A stretch of DNA of 64,000 nt. Origin: Actinomadura sp. BRA 177 (GTDB lineage: Bacteria; Actinomycetota; Actinomycetes; Streptosporangiales; Streptosporangiaceae). The notes under the pieces were generated by a model. That model was not told the DNA's origin and did no database searches. It saw nothing but the letters and a program-made list of their open reading frames with translations. The stretch lies in assembly GCF_013372625.1 (NCBI RefSeq), contig NZ_JABXFD010000264.1:23987-87986 (forward strand), read 5' to 3'. The translations under genes were made by a program, and so were the position numbers. Shown piece by piece: positions 9,995 to 18,780 of this stretch. Positions within the stretch are counted from its first letter, which is position 1. Each line of letters opens with the position of its first letter.

Positions 9995-10795
9995 TCAGTC
10001 GCCGGCGGCTTCCTTGGTCTCGGCCTGGGCGCGGGCCTCGATGATCTCCTGCTCGGCGCGGGTGTGGCCCTCGACGATGATCCGGACGACCTCCTCCGGG
10101 TCGTCGGTGAGGTGCACCAGGTCGATGTCCTGCGGGGAGATCTTGCCGCTGGGCAGCATGGACGTCTTGACCCAGTCGAGCAGGCCGCCCCAGAACTCCG
10201 TCCCGACGAGGACGATCGGGAAGCGGGTGATCTTCCTGGTCTGGACGAGGGTGATCGCCTCGAACAGCTCGTCCAGGGTGCCGAAGCCGCCCGGCAGCAC
10301 CACGAACGCCTGCGAGTACTTCACGAACATCGTCTTGCGGACGAAGAAGTAGCGGAACTCGATGCCGATGTCGACGTGGTCGTTGAGCTTCTGCTCGAAC
10401 GGCAGCTCGATGCCGAGGCCGACGGACAGGCCGCCGCTCTCGTCGCAGCCCCGGTTGGCCGCCTCCATGATCCCCGGGCCGCCGCCGGTGACGACGGCGT
10501 ACCCGGCCTCGTGCAGCCGGGCGCCGATGTCGAGGCCGAGCTTGTACTCCGGCGAGTCCGGCTTGGTGCGGGCGCTGCCGAACACGCTGACCGCCTTCGG
10601 CAGCTCGGCGAGCAGGCCGAAGCCCTCCACGAACTCCGCCTGGATCCGCAGCACGCGCCACGGGTCGGCGTGCACCCAGTCGACCGGGCCGCGGCCGTCC
10701 AGCAGCCGCTGGTCGGTGGTGGTCTTCGGGACGGCACGCCCGCGCAGCATCGCCGGGCCCTGGCGCCGCGACGGGGAATCCGGGTTCAAAGTCAT
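9995..10795 (-). CDS. LOG-family (TIGR00730) Rossmann-fold nucleotide hydrolase
   Basis: A 266-residue protein with the lysine-decarboxylase-like LOG fold. The signature PGGFGTLDELFE is present, with SVFGSARTKP and VTGGGPGIMEAANRG ahead of it. LOG proteins release bases from nucleoside 5'-monophosphates (cytokinin-activating phosphoribohydrolases). The start ATG at 10795 overlaps the dapE stop as ATGA, so the two genes are translationally coupled. The open frame extending further upstream lies inside dapE and is rejected. The last codons nearly touch the convergent PHP-hydrolase gene, leaving three bases between them. Confidence 0.88.
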   Translation of the reverse strand: MTLNPDSPSRRQGPAMLRGRAVPKTTTDQRLLDGRGPVDWVHADPWRVLRIQAEFVEGFGLLAELPKAVSVFGSARTKPDSPEYKLGLDIGARLHEAGYAVVTGGGPGIMEAANRGCDESGGLSVGLGIELPFEQKLNDHVDIGIEFRYFFVRKTMFVKYSQAFVVLPGGFGTLDELFEAITLVQTRKITRFPIVLVGTEFWGGLLDWVKTSMLPSGKISPQDIDLVHLTDDPEEVVRIIVEGHTRAEQEIIEARAQAETKEAAGD

Positions 10796-11868
10796 GGAGA
10801 CACGGTAGTGGGAACGGCCAGCCACGTGCGCATACGTTCTTCGCACTCGGTGATCAGCGGGGTCTCGACGTACTCGTCCTTGGTGTGGGCGAGGGTGGGT
10901 TCGCCGGGCCCGTAGTTGACCGCCGGGATACCGAGTTCGGAGAAGCGCGCGACGTCCGTCCAGCCCAGTTTGGCGCGGACCTCGGCCCCGCTGGACGCGA
11001 CGAACGCGGCGGCGGCCGGGTGCGTCAGCCCAGGCCTGGCCGCGGATGCGGCATCCGTGACCGTCACCTCGAAGCCGTCGAAGATTTCCCGGACGTACGC
11101 CTCCGCGTCGGCCAGCGACTTGTCGGGCGCGAACCGGTAGTTCACGGTGACGACGCACTCGTCCGGGATGACGTTTCCGGCGACGCCACCGGAGATGAAC
11201 ACCGCGTTCAGGCCTTCGCGGTATTCGAGGCCGTCCACAACCGGACGCGCCGGCTCGTAGGCCCGCAGCACGTCGAGGATCTTCCCGGCGGAGTGGATCG
11301 CGTTGGACCCCATCCAGGCCCGCGCACTGTGCGCCCGCTCCCCGCTTGCCGTGACCTCGACCCGCATCGTCCCCTGGCAGCCGCCCTCGATCTGCGCGCC
11401 CGTCGGCTCCAGCAGCACCGCGAAATCGCCGGCGAGCAGCTCAGGACGCGCCGCCGCCAGCTTCCGCAGCCCGTTCCGCTCGGCCTCGATCTCCTCGCAC
11501 TCGTAGAACACATACGTGACATCACGACTGGGCTCGGGCACGGTCGCGGCAAGCCGCAGCGCAACGGCAACGCCGCTCTTCATGTCGGTCGTGCCGCACC
11601 CGTAGAGCCGATCCCCTTCCATCCGCGACGGAAGGTTGCCGTTCAACGGGACCGTGTCGAGGTGCCCGGCCAGCACGACCCGCTCGCCGTGCCCCAGCTC
11701 GGTGCGCGCGACGACGTTGTGCCCCACCCGCTCCACCACCAGGTGCGGCAGCGCCCGCAGCGCCTCCTCGACGGCGTCGGCGAGCGGCCCCTCCGCCCCG
11801 CTGACCGATTCGACGTCGACGATCGCCGCCGTCAGCTCCACCACGTCCGCGAACAGATCAAGCCCCAT
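10792..11868 (-). CDS. dapE: Succinyl-diaminopimelate desuccinylase
   Basis: A 358-residue M20-family metallopeptidase. Metal-binding motifs are visible: AGHLDTVPLNGN, LYGCGTTDMKSG, the catalytic glutamates in YECEEIE, and the C-terminal histidine in LAHTKDE. DapE removes succinate from N-succinyl-LL-diaminopimelate in lysine and peptidoglycan precursor synthesis. The nearby dapD (14016-14852, minus) encodes the succinylase of the same pathway. ATG 11868 is preferred to the TTG two codons upstream. Its start codon overlaps the region of the divergent phosphopantetheinyl transferase start, so both share a very short promoter region. Confidence 0.9.
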   Translation of the reverse strand: MGLDLFADVVELTAAIVDVESVSGAEGPLADAVEEALRALPHLVVERVGHNVVARTELGHGERVVLAGHLDTVPLNGNLPSRMEGDRLYGCGTTDMKSGVAVALRLAATVPEPSRDVTYVFYECEEIEAERNGLRKLAAARPELLAGDFAVLLEPTGAQIEGGCQGTMRVEVTASGERAHSARAWMGSNAIHSAGKILDVLRAYEPARPVVDGLEYREGLNAVFISGGVAGNVIPDECVVTVNYRFAPDKSLADAEAYVREIFDGFEVTVTDAASAARPGLTHPAAAAFVASSGAEVRAKLGWTDVARFSELGIPAVNYGPGEPTLAHTKDEYVETPLITECEERMRTWLAVPTTVSP

Positions 11869-11890
11869 GCCCAAGTCCTATCATCACGGT

Positions 11891-12586
11891 GTGGAGATGC
11901 TGGAGTGCGCCGTCCGCTGGGCGGTCCCCGTCGACGAGCCCCCGATGCGCGCCCTGCTGGACGACCGGGAGCGCGACCGCTACGACCGGTTCATCCGCGC
12001 CGAGGACAAGGCGCGCTTCGTCACCGGCCGCTTCCTCGCCCGCACCGTCCTCGCCGACCTGGAGGGCCTGGCCCCGGAGAGCATCCGGTTCACCACCGAC
12101 TGCCCGCACTGCGGCGGCACGCACGGCAAGCCCCGCCTGCCCGGCAGCGACCTCGACTTCTCCCTCTCCCACTCCGGCGACCGCGTCGTCCTCGTCCTCG
12201 CCGAGGGCGCCGAGGTCGGCGTGGACGTGGAGCGGGAGAGCGACCGCGACATCGACCGCCTCGCCGAGATGGTCCTCAACCCCGCCGAACGCGAGGCCCT
12301 CGCCGCCATGGCCGACCGGCGGCGCGGCTTCCACGCCTACTGGTCCCGCAAGGAGGCCCTGCTGAAGGCCACCGGCCACGGCCTCGCCGCCCCGATGACG
12401 GCCATCCACGTCTCCGCCCCCGACGACCCGGCCGAGGTCATCGCCTGGAACGACGACGCGGCCGTCTCCCCCGTCCGCCTCACCGACCTCACCCCGGGCC
12501 CCGGCTACGCCGCCTCCGCCGCCATCCTCACCGCCCGCCCCCTGAAAGTCACCGAAACCCGCTTCGAGTCAACTACTCGGCCCTGA
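11891..12586 (+). CDS. 4'-phosphopantetheinyl transferase superfamily protein (3' end altered by IS insertion)
   Basis: About 231 residues with the Sfp-type motifs FVTGRFLART, VGVDVERESDRDI (Mg site) and FHAYWSRKEALLKATG. These enzymes load the phosphopantetheine arm of coenzyme A onto carrier proteins of fatty-acid, polyketide or peptide synthases. Possible starts are GTG 11891, ATG 11897 or ATG 11867. None has a strong ribosome site, so a leaderless transcript is possible. The last codons and the TGA stop (12584-12586) fall inside the right end of the adjacent IS605-type element, because the sequence from 12568 is shared with the second copy at 63222. The native C-terminus was therefore replaced by element sequence, probably without harming the catalytic domain. 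Confidence 0.85.
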   Translation: MEMLECAVRWAVPVDEPPMRALLDDRERDRYDRFIRAEDKARFVTGRFLARTVLADLEGLAPESIRFTTDCPHCGGTHGKPRLPGSDLDFSLSHSGDRVVLVLAEGAEVGVDVERESDRDIDRLAEMVLNPAEREALAAMADRRRGFHAYWSRKEALLKATGHGLAAPMTAIHVSAPDDPAEVIAWNDDAAVSPVRLTDLTPGPGYAASAAILTARPLKVTETRFESTTRP

Positions 12587-12760
12587 AGGACCGAGCTTGC
12601 TCGTTCGGTCCTTGGGGGCTTTGTTCACGCTCCCGACTGCCCGTTACGGCGGGGCGGTCACGGGTCGCATCCACCAGCCTCCTAGCTATGTGGGGGCGGG
12701 TTGGGGCATGTTGACGAATACCCACGCCGAGCGTGCGCGGTCGCGCACGTTGACCCCGGC
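12568..12760 (-). ncRNA. Predicted omegaRNA scaffold and right end of the TnpB element
   Basis: In TnpB systems the guide RNA is formed from the 3' end of tnpB and the right end, with the guide read from DNA just beyond the right end. Here the 3' end of tnpB plus about 118 bp beyond its stop are conserved with the copy at 63222-63454, although no protein is encoded past the stop. The stretch contains the AAGGACC/GGTCCTT stem with an inner GAGC/GCTC stem (12586-12612) and a second hairpin around the tnpB stop. The length is an estimate. The guide would start at 12567 and read leftwards into the phosphopantetheinyl transferase gene. Confidence 0.5.
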
Positions 12761-13864
12761 GACGACGTCGGCGGGCCCAGCGAGACCGCACCGACGACAC
12801 TGAAAGTGATCCCGCGCAGAACGGTTGTTCCTGGCGCTGTGGCCGCAGCGCGGGCAGCGCTGCGAGGTGTAGGCCGGATCCACCTCGATGTACGGCACAC
12901 CGTGGCGGCGGGCCTTGTAGGCGATGAAGGCGCCGAGTTGGTGGAAGGGCCAACAGGACAGGCGTGCCCGCTGGTCGCGAGGAACCGTGACCCGTCCGCG
13001 GATCCCACTCAGTTCTTCGAGCGCGATGCCGCGTCCGGTGCGTGCCGCGACGGCGACGACCTGCTTCGCGATCTTGTGGTTGACGTGCCGGGCGTGCCGC
13101 GCTTCGCGGCGAGCCCGCTTCTTCAGCAGCCGGGCGGCCGACCGGGTCCGCTTGGCCTGGATCTCGGCGCGTTTGCGGGCCTGCCAGTGCCGGTACCGGT
13201 CCAGGCGGCGGCCCTGATGGTTGTCGCCATCAGAGGTGGTGGCCAGGTTGACGATGCCGCGGTCCACCCCCACCCAGTCGGCAGGCTCGTACACCTGGGG
13301 TTCGGGGACGTCGCAGGTGGCGAGCAGGAACCATTTCCCGTCCCGGTGCACTAGGTCCGATTCACCTTTGCGGTGCGCGGCCAGGGTCTTGGCCTGGTCG
13401 GGTGAGCAGGCGAACCGCAAGTTCTTGCACCGCCCGGCCACCGTCCAGAGGCTGACCGTGCCCGCGTCCAACTGCCACGACAGGCACCGGTCGTCGAAGG
13501 TGTGCGCGGCGTCCAGGCGGAACGCGATGGGTTTGGACTCGGCTTTGCGGCGGCGTTTGGAGGCCGGGCCGCCCAGGTTGCCGTTGCGGATACCGGCGCG
13601 GAGGGTGGTGTAGGCGTCCACGACGCGTTTGATCACGTGCTGGGCGGCCTGGGCGCCCAGCCCGCCGGCTTTGAGGTCGCCGTAGCACAGCGTCCGCAGG
13701 GGCAGTTCACGGCCGCGCAGCCCGAACTGGGCGAACGCCACGACCGCCACCTGGTTGGCGGCTGTGTTGACCTGGTGAAGGGTGTCGGTCAGCGCCGCCG
13801 CCTGCTCGGGCGTCGGCAGCAGCTTCACCTGCACCACCAATTTCACAGTCCGTGACTGTATCAT
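12686..13864 (-). CDS. tnpB: TnpB, IS605-family RNA-guided nuclease (OrfB)
   Basis: A 392-residue protein. The RuvC-like catalytic residues are D201 in WVGVDRGIVN, E283 in ALEELSG and D366 in PADVVAGVNV. The zinc finger cysteines are C337, C340, C356 and C359. These are the parts of a TnpB nuclease, the family ancestral to Cas12, which uses a right-end-derived omegaRNA to cut DNA. The residue following the third acidic position differs from the usual D.N pattern (V instead of N), a small deviation. The stop codon (12686-12688) lies inside a hairpin of the predicted guide scaffold. The start is ATG 13864. Confidence 0.88.
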   Translation of the reverse strand: MIQSRTVKLVVQVKLLPTPEQAAALTDTLHQVNTAANQVAVVAFAQFGLRGRELPLRTLCYGDLKAGGLGAQAAQHVIKRVVDAYTTLRAGIRNGNLGGPASKRRRKAESKPIAFRLDAAHTFDDRCLSWQLDAGTVSLWTVAGRCKNLRFACSPDQAKTLAAHRKGESDLVHRDGKWFLLATCDVPEPQVYEPADWVGVDRGIVNLATTSDGDNHQGRRLDRYRHWQARKRAEIQAKRTRSAARLLKKRARREARHARHVNHKIAKQVVAVAARTGRGIALEELSGIRGRVTVPRDQRARLSCWPFHQLGAFIAYKARRHGVPYIEVDPAYTSQRCPRCGHSARNNRSARDHFQCRRCGLAGPADVVAGVNVRDRARSAWVFVNMPQPAPT

Positions 13865-13984
13865 TACACGCCCAGGAGTTGACCAGGGCCAGAACCGGGC
13901 GGCGCTGACGCGCCGCGTACGACAGAAGCGATTCCTCCCGGCCCTGAAGGACCGGGGTTCCTCACTAGAAACCTGCTGAACCTG

Positions 13985-14009
13985 AGCGCCCCGCCGACAG
14001 CGGGGCGCT
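13985..14009 (-). terminator. dapD terminator hairpin
   Basis: A perfect 9-bp inverted repeat (AGCGCCCCG and CGGGGCGCT, 7-base loop) lies 7 bp after the dapD stop on the minus strand. There is no U-tract, as is common in actinomycetes. It separates dapD from the IS element. Confidence 0.65.
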
Positions 14010-14015
14010 GCGGGA

Positions 14016-14852
14016 TCAGGTGTTGATGCCGTGGTCGCGGAGGATGTCGTTGAGGGACGCCTTGTCGTGGCGCTGGCCCTCCTCCAGCCGCTTGAGGATC
14101 AGCACGGCCGGGAGGCCGAACGTCCCGCCCTTGAACTCTTTGTAGCGGGTGCCGCCGACGGCCACGCACCAGTCGGGGATGCGGCCGCGGCTGATCTCCT
14201 CGCCCGTCTCCACATCGATGACCGGCATGGACGCCGACAGGTTCGTGCCGGAGCCGACGACGGCGCCCTTCCCGACCCGCGCGCCCTCGACGATCATCGA
14301 GCGGCTGCCGATCATGGCCTCGTCCTCGATGATCACGGGCTTGGCGTTCGGCGGCTCCAGCACGCCGCCGATCCCCACGCCACCCGACAGGTGGACGTTC
14401 TTCCCGACCTGCGCGCACGACCCGACCGTCGCCCACGTGTCGACCATCGTCCCGGAGTCCACATAGGCGCCGATGTTGGTGAACGAGGGCATGAGCACCA
14501 CGCCCGGCGCGAGGTAGGCGCCCCAGCGGGCGATGGCGCCGGGCACCACGCGGACGCCGTCCAGCCGGCTCTTCAGCGGGATGCGGTCGTGGTACCGGAA
14601 GTCGCCCACCTGCGCGCGCGCCATGCCGAGGACCTTGAAGCTCAGCAGGATCGCCCGCTTGGCCCGCTCGTCGACGACGACATCGTCGGTCGCGGGGTCG
14701 ATGTGGGCGACGCGGGCCTCGCCCGTGTCGATCTGGTCGACGGCGGCCACGATGGCGGCGCGCGCGTCGGCGTCGTCCGGGGTGAGGTCGGCGCGCCGCT
14801 CCCACAGCTCGTCGATGCCGCCGGAGATCGGGCTGGTGAACGTTTCGGTCAT
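14016..14852 (-). CDS. dapD: Tetrahydrodipicolinate N-succinyltransferase
   Basis: A 278-residue left-handed beta-helix acyltransferase with recurrent hexapeptide turns, for example MPSFTNIGAYVDSGTMVDTW and VGKGAVVGSGTNLSASMPV. It transfers succinate from succinyl-CoA to tetrahydrodipicolinate in the lysine/diaminopimelate pathway, two steps before DapE. Length and N-terminal helical region match the short DapD type. ATG 14852 faces the divergent gene starting at about 14897. A hairpin terminator follows the stop. Confidence 0.92.
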   Translation of the reverse strand: MTETFTSPISGGIDELWERRADLTPDDADARAAIVAAVDQIDTGEARVAHIDPATDDVVVDERAKRAILLSFKVLGMARAQVGDFRYHDRIPLKSRLDGVRVVPGAIARWGAYLAPGVVLMPSFTNIGAYVDSGTMVDTWATVGSCAQVGKNVHLSGGVGIGGVLEPPNAKPVIIEDEAMIGSRSMIVEGARVGKGAVVGSGTNLSASMPVIDVETGEEISRGRIPDWCVAVGGTRYKEFKGGTFGLPAVLILKRLEEGQRHDKASLNDILRDHGINT

Positions 14853-14896
14853 GCCTCATGAGCTTAGTGGGACCCATCTCCCGGTACCTTCTTCGC

Positions 14897-15814
14897 GTGG
14901 CTGTTTGGGCGAGGTTGAAGGCGCGCCCCGACGAGGGGGCGGACGGCGGCGGGCGCCGCCGCGGGCTGTGGTGGGCCGTGGGCCTGGCCGTCGTGGTGAT
15001 GCTGGTGGTCGTCGGCGGGTTCGCGCTGTTCGACCGCGCCCAGCCGTACCTGCACGGGTCCGGCTGCGAGGTGCGGACGGCCCAAGGGACGATGCCGCTC
15101 GACCTGGAGCAGGCCGCCAACGCCTCGACGATCGCCGCGGTGGCGTTCCGCAAGCAGCTGCCCGAACGTGCGGCGGTGATCGCCTACGCGACCGCGATCC
15201 AGGAGTCGCACATCCGCAACCTGCCTGGCGGCGACCGCGATTCGGTCGGCATGTTCCAGCAGCGCCCCTCGCAGGGCTGGGGCACCCCGGACAAGCTCCG
15301 CGACCCCGTCCTGGCGACGAGCAAGTTCTTCGACGCCCTGGTGCGCATCAAGGACTACCTCGACCGCGACCTGCACGACGCCGCGCAGCTGGTGCAGCGC
15401 AGCGCGGACGGCACCGCCTACGCCCAGCACGAGCAGGACGGCAAGCTGCTGGCGACCGCGTTCACGGGCCGCGAGCCGGCGTCCGCGCGCTGCTGGTTCC
15501 CGCCCGACAAGCGCACCGCGTCCCGCCGCCCGGAGGCGATCCGCGAGATGCGCCGCGCCTTCGGCAGCCGCCTCAAGGTCGGCGGCCCGAGCCCGCTGAC
15601 CAAGGGCGCGAAGTCCGACCCGGACTCCTGGAACGCGGTGAAGGCGTCCAGCACCCGCGAGGGCTGGGCCGTCGCGTCCTGGGCCGTCACCCACGCCCAG
15701 GTCTACGGCCTCACCGAGATCCGCTACGCCGGCAAGCACTGGAAATCCGACGCCGGCCACGACGGCTGGACCGAGGACAAGGACGCCCCAAAGGACTCCG
15801 TAATCGTCCAGTGA
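14897..15814 (+). CDS. Membrane-anchored muramidase-like protein of unknown function
   Basis: About 305 residues from GTG 14897 (ATG 14858 is an alternative start). A basic N-terminal tail precedes one transmembrane helix (WWAVGLAVVVMLVVVGGFAL), giving an N-in, C-out topology. The extracellular region contains IAYATAIQESHIRNLPGGDR and SVGMFQQRPSQGWGT, a pattern shared by many uncharacterised actinobacterial proteins. The catalytic-type glutamate in QES and the following substrate-groove-like motif resemble lytic transglycosylases. This is a resemblance of motif only. Divergent from dapD, it may act on peptidoglycan. Confidence 0.65.
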   Translation: MAVWARLKARPDEGADGGGRRRGLWWAVGLAVVVMLVVVGGFALFDRAQPYLHGSGCEVRTAQGTMPLDLEQAANASTIAAVAFRKQLPERAAVIAYATAIQESHIRNLPGGDRDSVGMFQQRPSQGWGTPDKLRDPVLATSKFFDALVRIKDYLDRDLHDAAQLVQRSADGTAYAQHEQDGKLLATAFTGREPASARCWFPPDKRTASRRPEAIREMRRAFGSRLKVGGPSPLTKGAKSDPDSWNAVKASSTREGWAVASWAVTHAQVYGLTEIRYAGKHWKSDAGHDGWTEDKDAPKDSVIVQ

Positions 15815-15853
15815 CCCACGGCCGGGGACGGCCAAGGATCGTTTGCCCGGATT

Positions 15854-18328
15854 ATGTCGGTGGTCTCCAGTAAGAATGAGGTCGTGACGTCCAGATTCCA
15901 GGGGCCCCTAGAGGACGAGACCTGCCGCCGCTTCGTGTTGCCCGCCCTGGAACGGGCGGGCTGGCAAGAGGACCAGATCACCGGCCAGTACCCGATCAAC
16001 CGGGGCCGGATCCGCGCCACCGCACGGCGCCATCGTCAGGACAAGCCGCTGAAAGCGGACTACCTCCTGGAGTACTCGGACGGGCTGCCGCTCGCCGTCA
16101 TCGAGGCCAAGCGGTCCCGCAGAGATCCAGCGGACGGCTTCGAGCAGGTCAAGAGGTACGCCGAGTTACTGGACGTGCCGTTCGCCTACACGACGAACGG
16201 CCACCAGATCTTTGAACTGGACGCACGCACCGGCCACCTGAACGAGATCCAGGAGTTCCCAAGTCCCGAGGAGCTCTGGGCGCGCTACCGGCAAGACCGC
16301 GACCTCACGGACGACGGGCAGGCCACCCTGGCCTCGGCACCGTTCAACTCGCGCTCGCGGAACTGGGACGGCAGCTTCAAAGATCCGCGCTACTACCAGC
16401 GCGTTGCGATCAACAGGACGGTCCAGGCCATCGCGCGCGGCGACACGCGCATGCTGCTCGTCCTTGCCACGGGGACGGGCAAGACCCTCGTCGCCTCACA
16501 GATCGTCGCCAAGCTGTGGAACGCGAACTGGCCGCGCGGACGCAGGCCGCGAGTCCTCTACCTGGCCGACCGCAACATCCTGATCGATCAGCCCAAGGAC
16601 GACTACTTCCAGCCGATGTTCGGTGAAGCCGTCCACAAGCTCGGTGGCGGCGAGGCGAAAACAGGACGGCACATCTACCTCGGCCTCTACCAGTCGCTCG
16701 ACAGCAGCCGCGACGAAGAGAGCCTCTACCGACAGTACGAGCCCGGCTACTTCGACCTCGTGATCGTGGATGAGTGCCACCGCGGCAGTGCGAGCGAGAA
16801 CTCCCACTGGCGCAAGGTCCTTGAATACTTCTCCCCCGCCGTGCAGATCGGCCTGACCGCCACGCCGGTCATCGGCAAGGACACCGACACCTACGGCTAC
16901 TTCGGCGAACCGCTGTACGAGTACACGCTGGCACGCGGCATCGACGACGGTTTCCTGGCCCCCTACCGGGTCCGCAAGGTGCGGCTGAACGTCGACATGA
17001 CGGGCTGGCGCCCCGACCCGGGTCAAGCGGACCTCCTCGGCCGGGAGATCCCGGACAAGCTCTACGGCCCCAGGGAGTACGAGCGGGTCCTGGCCATCCT
17101 CGACCGGACCGAGGAGGCCGCCCGCTACCTCACCGACTACCTGCACCGGACGGGCAGGATGGGCAAGACGATCGTCTTCTGCGCGAACACCGACCACGCG
17201 TTCCGGATGACGAAGGCGCTGCACAACGCCAACGCCGACCTCGTCCGGCGCCACGGCTCAACCTATGCGTGCCGGATCACCGCGGCGGACGGCGACGCGG
17301 GCCGGGAGCGCCTGGACGAGTTCCGGCAGGTCGATTCCGACGTACCGGTCATCGCGGTAACGTCCCGGCTGCTCTCGACCGGCGTGGACATCCCGACCCT
17401 CCGCAACATCGTGCTGTTCCGCGTGATCAGGTCGATGCCGGAGTTCAAGCAGATCATCGGACGCGGCACCCGGATCTTCCGCGAGGACGGGAAGCTGTCG
17501 TTCGACATCATCGACTTCGTGGAGGCGACGCGGCTGTTCAACGACCTCGAGTTCGACGGCCCGCCGATGCGGGTCGTGCGGGACGAGACCGACGCCGAAG
17601 GCAACATCGCCGACACCGTCAACGAGGACGTCCCCGGCGATGACGAAGAGATGGTCGCCGAACCCGAGGGCGAGTACACGCAGGAGGACGGCGGGACGCT
17701 CCCTCCGCTCGTCACCGACCCGGACGAGGTCGACGACATCCTCGCCAACCCGCGCACCTTCTACGTGGACGGCGTCCAGGTGACGCCGTGGGGCAGCGCA
17801 CTGTACGTGTCGGAGCCCAGCACCGACGGGACGCGGCTGCGTCTCGTCGAGTACGAGCAGTTCGTCCGCGACCGGATCCTCAAACTGAACCTGGAGCCGC
17901 ACCAGTTGCTCGGCGAGTGGGCACAGGCGCAGGGCCGGCGGGCGCTGCGTGAGCGGCTGGACGAGAGCCACATCGCCACAGAGGACCTCGCGGAGTGGGC
18001 GGGCAGGCCGGACGCCGACACGATCGACCTGCTGATGTACCTGGCCTGGGAACTGCCGCTGATGTCGCGCTCGGAGCGGGCACGCCGGGTCGCCGTACGC
18101 CACCGCGACTTCCTGGAGTCGTTCGCGCCCGAGGCGCGGGAGGTGCTCGACAGGGTCCTCGAACAGTACGCCGAGCGCGGCGCCGAGGAGTTGGAGATCG
18201 GGGCGCTGCGCTCGAACGCCTACGAGGATCTCGGCAATGTCCTGGAGATCAGCGAGCGCTTCGGTGGGCGCGACCGCCTGCGCGGCGTGTTGGACGAGTT
18301 GAACGCACTCGTCTACGAAGCTTCCTGA
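15854..18328 (+). CDS. hsdR: Type I restriction enzyme R subunit (EcoEI-like)
   Basis: An 824-residue protein. The N-terminal nuclease domain has the PD-(D/E)xK-type AVIEAKRS (E84). The helicase domain has Walker A ATGTGKT (about residue 206) and the DECH box (D306), then motif VI-like QIIGRGTRIF. The C-terminal region resembles the EcoEI R-subunit tail. HsdR translocates and cuts DNA lacking the proper methylation, in complex with HsdM and HsdS encoded downstream. ATG 15854 is taken as the start, with GTG 15884 also possible. The gene order R, (AbiEi fragment), M, S on one strand is a complete set but broken at the start of hsdM. Confidence 0.9.
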   Translation: MSVVSSKNEVVTSRFQGPLEDETCRRFVLPALERAGWQEDQITGQYPINRGRIRATARRHRQDKPLKADYLLEYSDGLPLAVIEAKRSRRDPADGFEQVKRYAELLDVPFAYTTNGHQIFELDARTGHLNEIQEFPSPEELWARYRQDRDLTDDGQATLASAPFNSRSRNWDGSFKDPRYYQRVAINRTVQAIARGDTRMLLVLATGTGKTLVASQIVAKLWNANWPRGRRPRVLYLADRNILIDQPKDDYFQPMFGEAVHKLGGGEAKTGRHIYLGLYQSLDSSRDEESLYRQYEPGYFDLVIVDECHRGSASENSHWRKVLEYFSPAVQIGLTATPVIGKDTDTYGYFGEPLYEYTLARGIDDGFLAPYRVRKVRLNVDMTGWRPDPGQADLLGREIPDKLYGPREYERVLAILDRTEEAARYLTDYLHRTGRMGKTIVFCANTDHAFRMTKALHNANADLVRRHGSTYACRITAADGDAGRERLDEFRQVDSDVPVIAVTSRLLSTGVDIPTLRNIVLFRVIRSMPEFKQIIGRGTRIFREDGKLSFDIIDFVEATRLFNDLEFDGPPMRVVRDETDAEGNIADTVNEDVPGDDEEMVAEPEGEYTQEDGGTLPPLVTDPDEVDDILANPRTFYVDGVQVTPWGSALYVSEPSTDGTRLRLVEYEQFVRDRILKLNLEPHQLLGEWAQAQGRRALRERLDESHIATEDLAEWAGRPDADTIDLLMYLAWELPLMSRSERARRVAVRHRDFLESFAPEAREVLDRVLEQYAERGAEELEIGALRSNAYEDLGNVLEISERFGGRDRLRGVLDELNALVYEAS

Positions 18329-18414
18329 TACTAAAGCTCGCTTTTAGGTTGATGCACCCATCACGCACCAAACTAAAACTGACTATAAGTAGTGATCACG
18401 ATAGGCTGCCTCGT

Positions 18415-18780
18415 ATGCGGCAGCGGGAAGCGGAACCCCGCGCCCGGTTGTGGCGCCGGGCGGCGCGTCAGCGTGGCTACTTCACCGCCGCCCAGGCACT
18501 TGAGGACGGCTACTCCTACCAGGCGCAGCACTTCCATGTCCGGCGCGGCAACTGGACGCGCGTCGACCGCGGGATCTACCGCTTCCGCGAGTTCGCAGAC
18601 CTCCCGGCCGGCGAGAACGACCACCTCGCCCGCTGGACGCTCTGGAGCCGGGGCCTGGCGGTCGTGTCGCACTCGACCGCACTGGGCGTCCACGGCCTGG
18701 TTGGACCGGCTCCCTCTGCTGTCATGGCTGCTGTTCCTGCGTGCCTTCGACGCCCTGGAGAAGCAGCGCGCCGCGTATGA
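18415..18780 (+). pseudogene. AbiEi-type antitoxin N-terminal domain fragment
   Basis: From ATG 18415 the frame encodes about 95 recognisable residues of a type IV toxin-antitoxin AbiEi-like antitoxin: an N-terminal winged-helix (RQRGYFTAAQALEDGYSY) and the following RVDRGIYRFREF and VVSHSTALGVHGL segments. Homology stops near 18698. The frame then runs out of register through hsdM sequence to a stop at 18780. The rest of the antitoxin and the AbiEii toxin are missing. An A+T-rich 86-bp stretch with promoter-like composition precedes it. This looks like a deletion or insertion junction inside the restriction operon. Confidence 0.75.

Larger units (their letters stand above)
12568..13975 (-). 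mobile_element. tnpB-only IS200/IS605 (IS1341-type) element
   Basis: The element carries one gene, tnpB, and no tnpA. The right-end boundary near 12568 is set by comparison with a second copy at 63222-63454. The left end is estimated at 13961-13984. Each end contains the same imperfect hairpin on the same strand with core CGGCCCTGAAGGACCG (right end 12576-12595, left end 13937-13956), as expected for TnpA-recognised subterminal hairpins. It inserted between the phosphopantetheinyl transferase and dapD. Without tnpA it would need a transposase supplied in trans. Confidence 0.8.

Noticed and set aside
10796..11158. N-terminal extension of the LOG-family protein
   Set aside because: It lies wholly inside dapE in another frame. 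ATG 10795 with the ATGA overlap is the natural start.
18329..18414. CTAAAG...CTTTTAG and neighbouring A+T-rich sequence as an hsdR terminator
   Set aside because: The inverted repeat is short and imperfect. It more likely belongs to the promoter of the former AbiEi gene.
18392..18700. HsdM reading frame extended upstream to 18392
   Set aside because: The translation before 18701 has no HsdM similarity and is the shifted frame of the AbiEi fragment.
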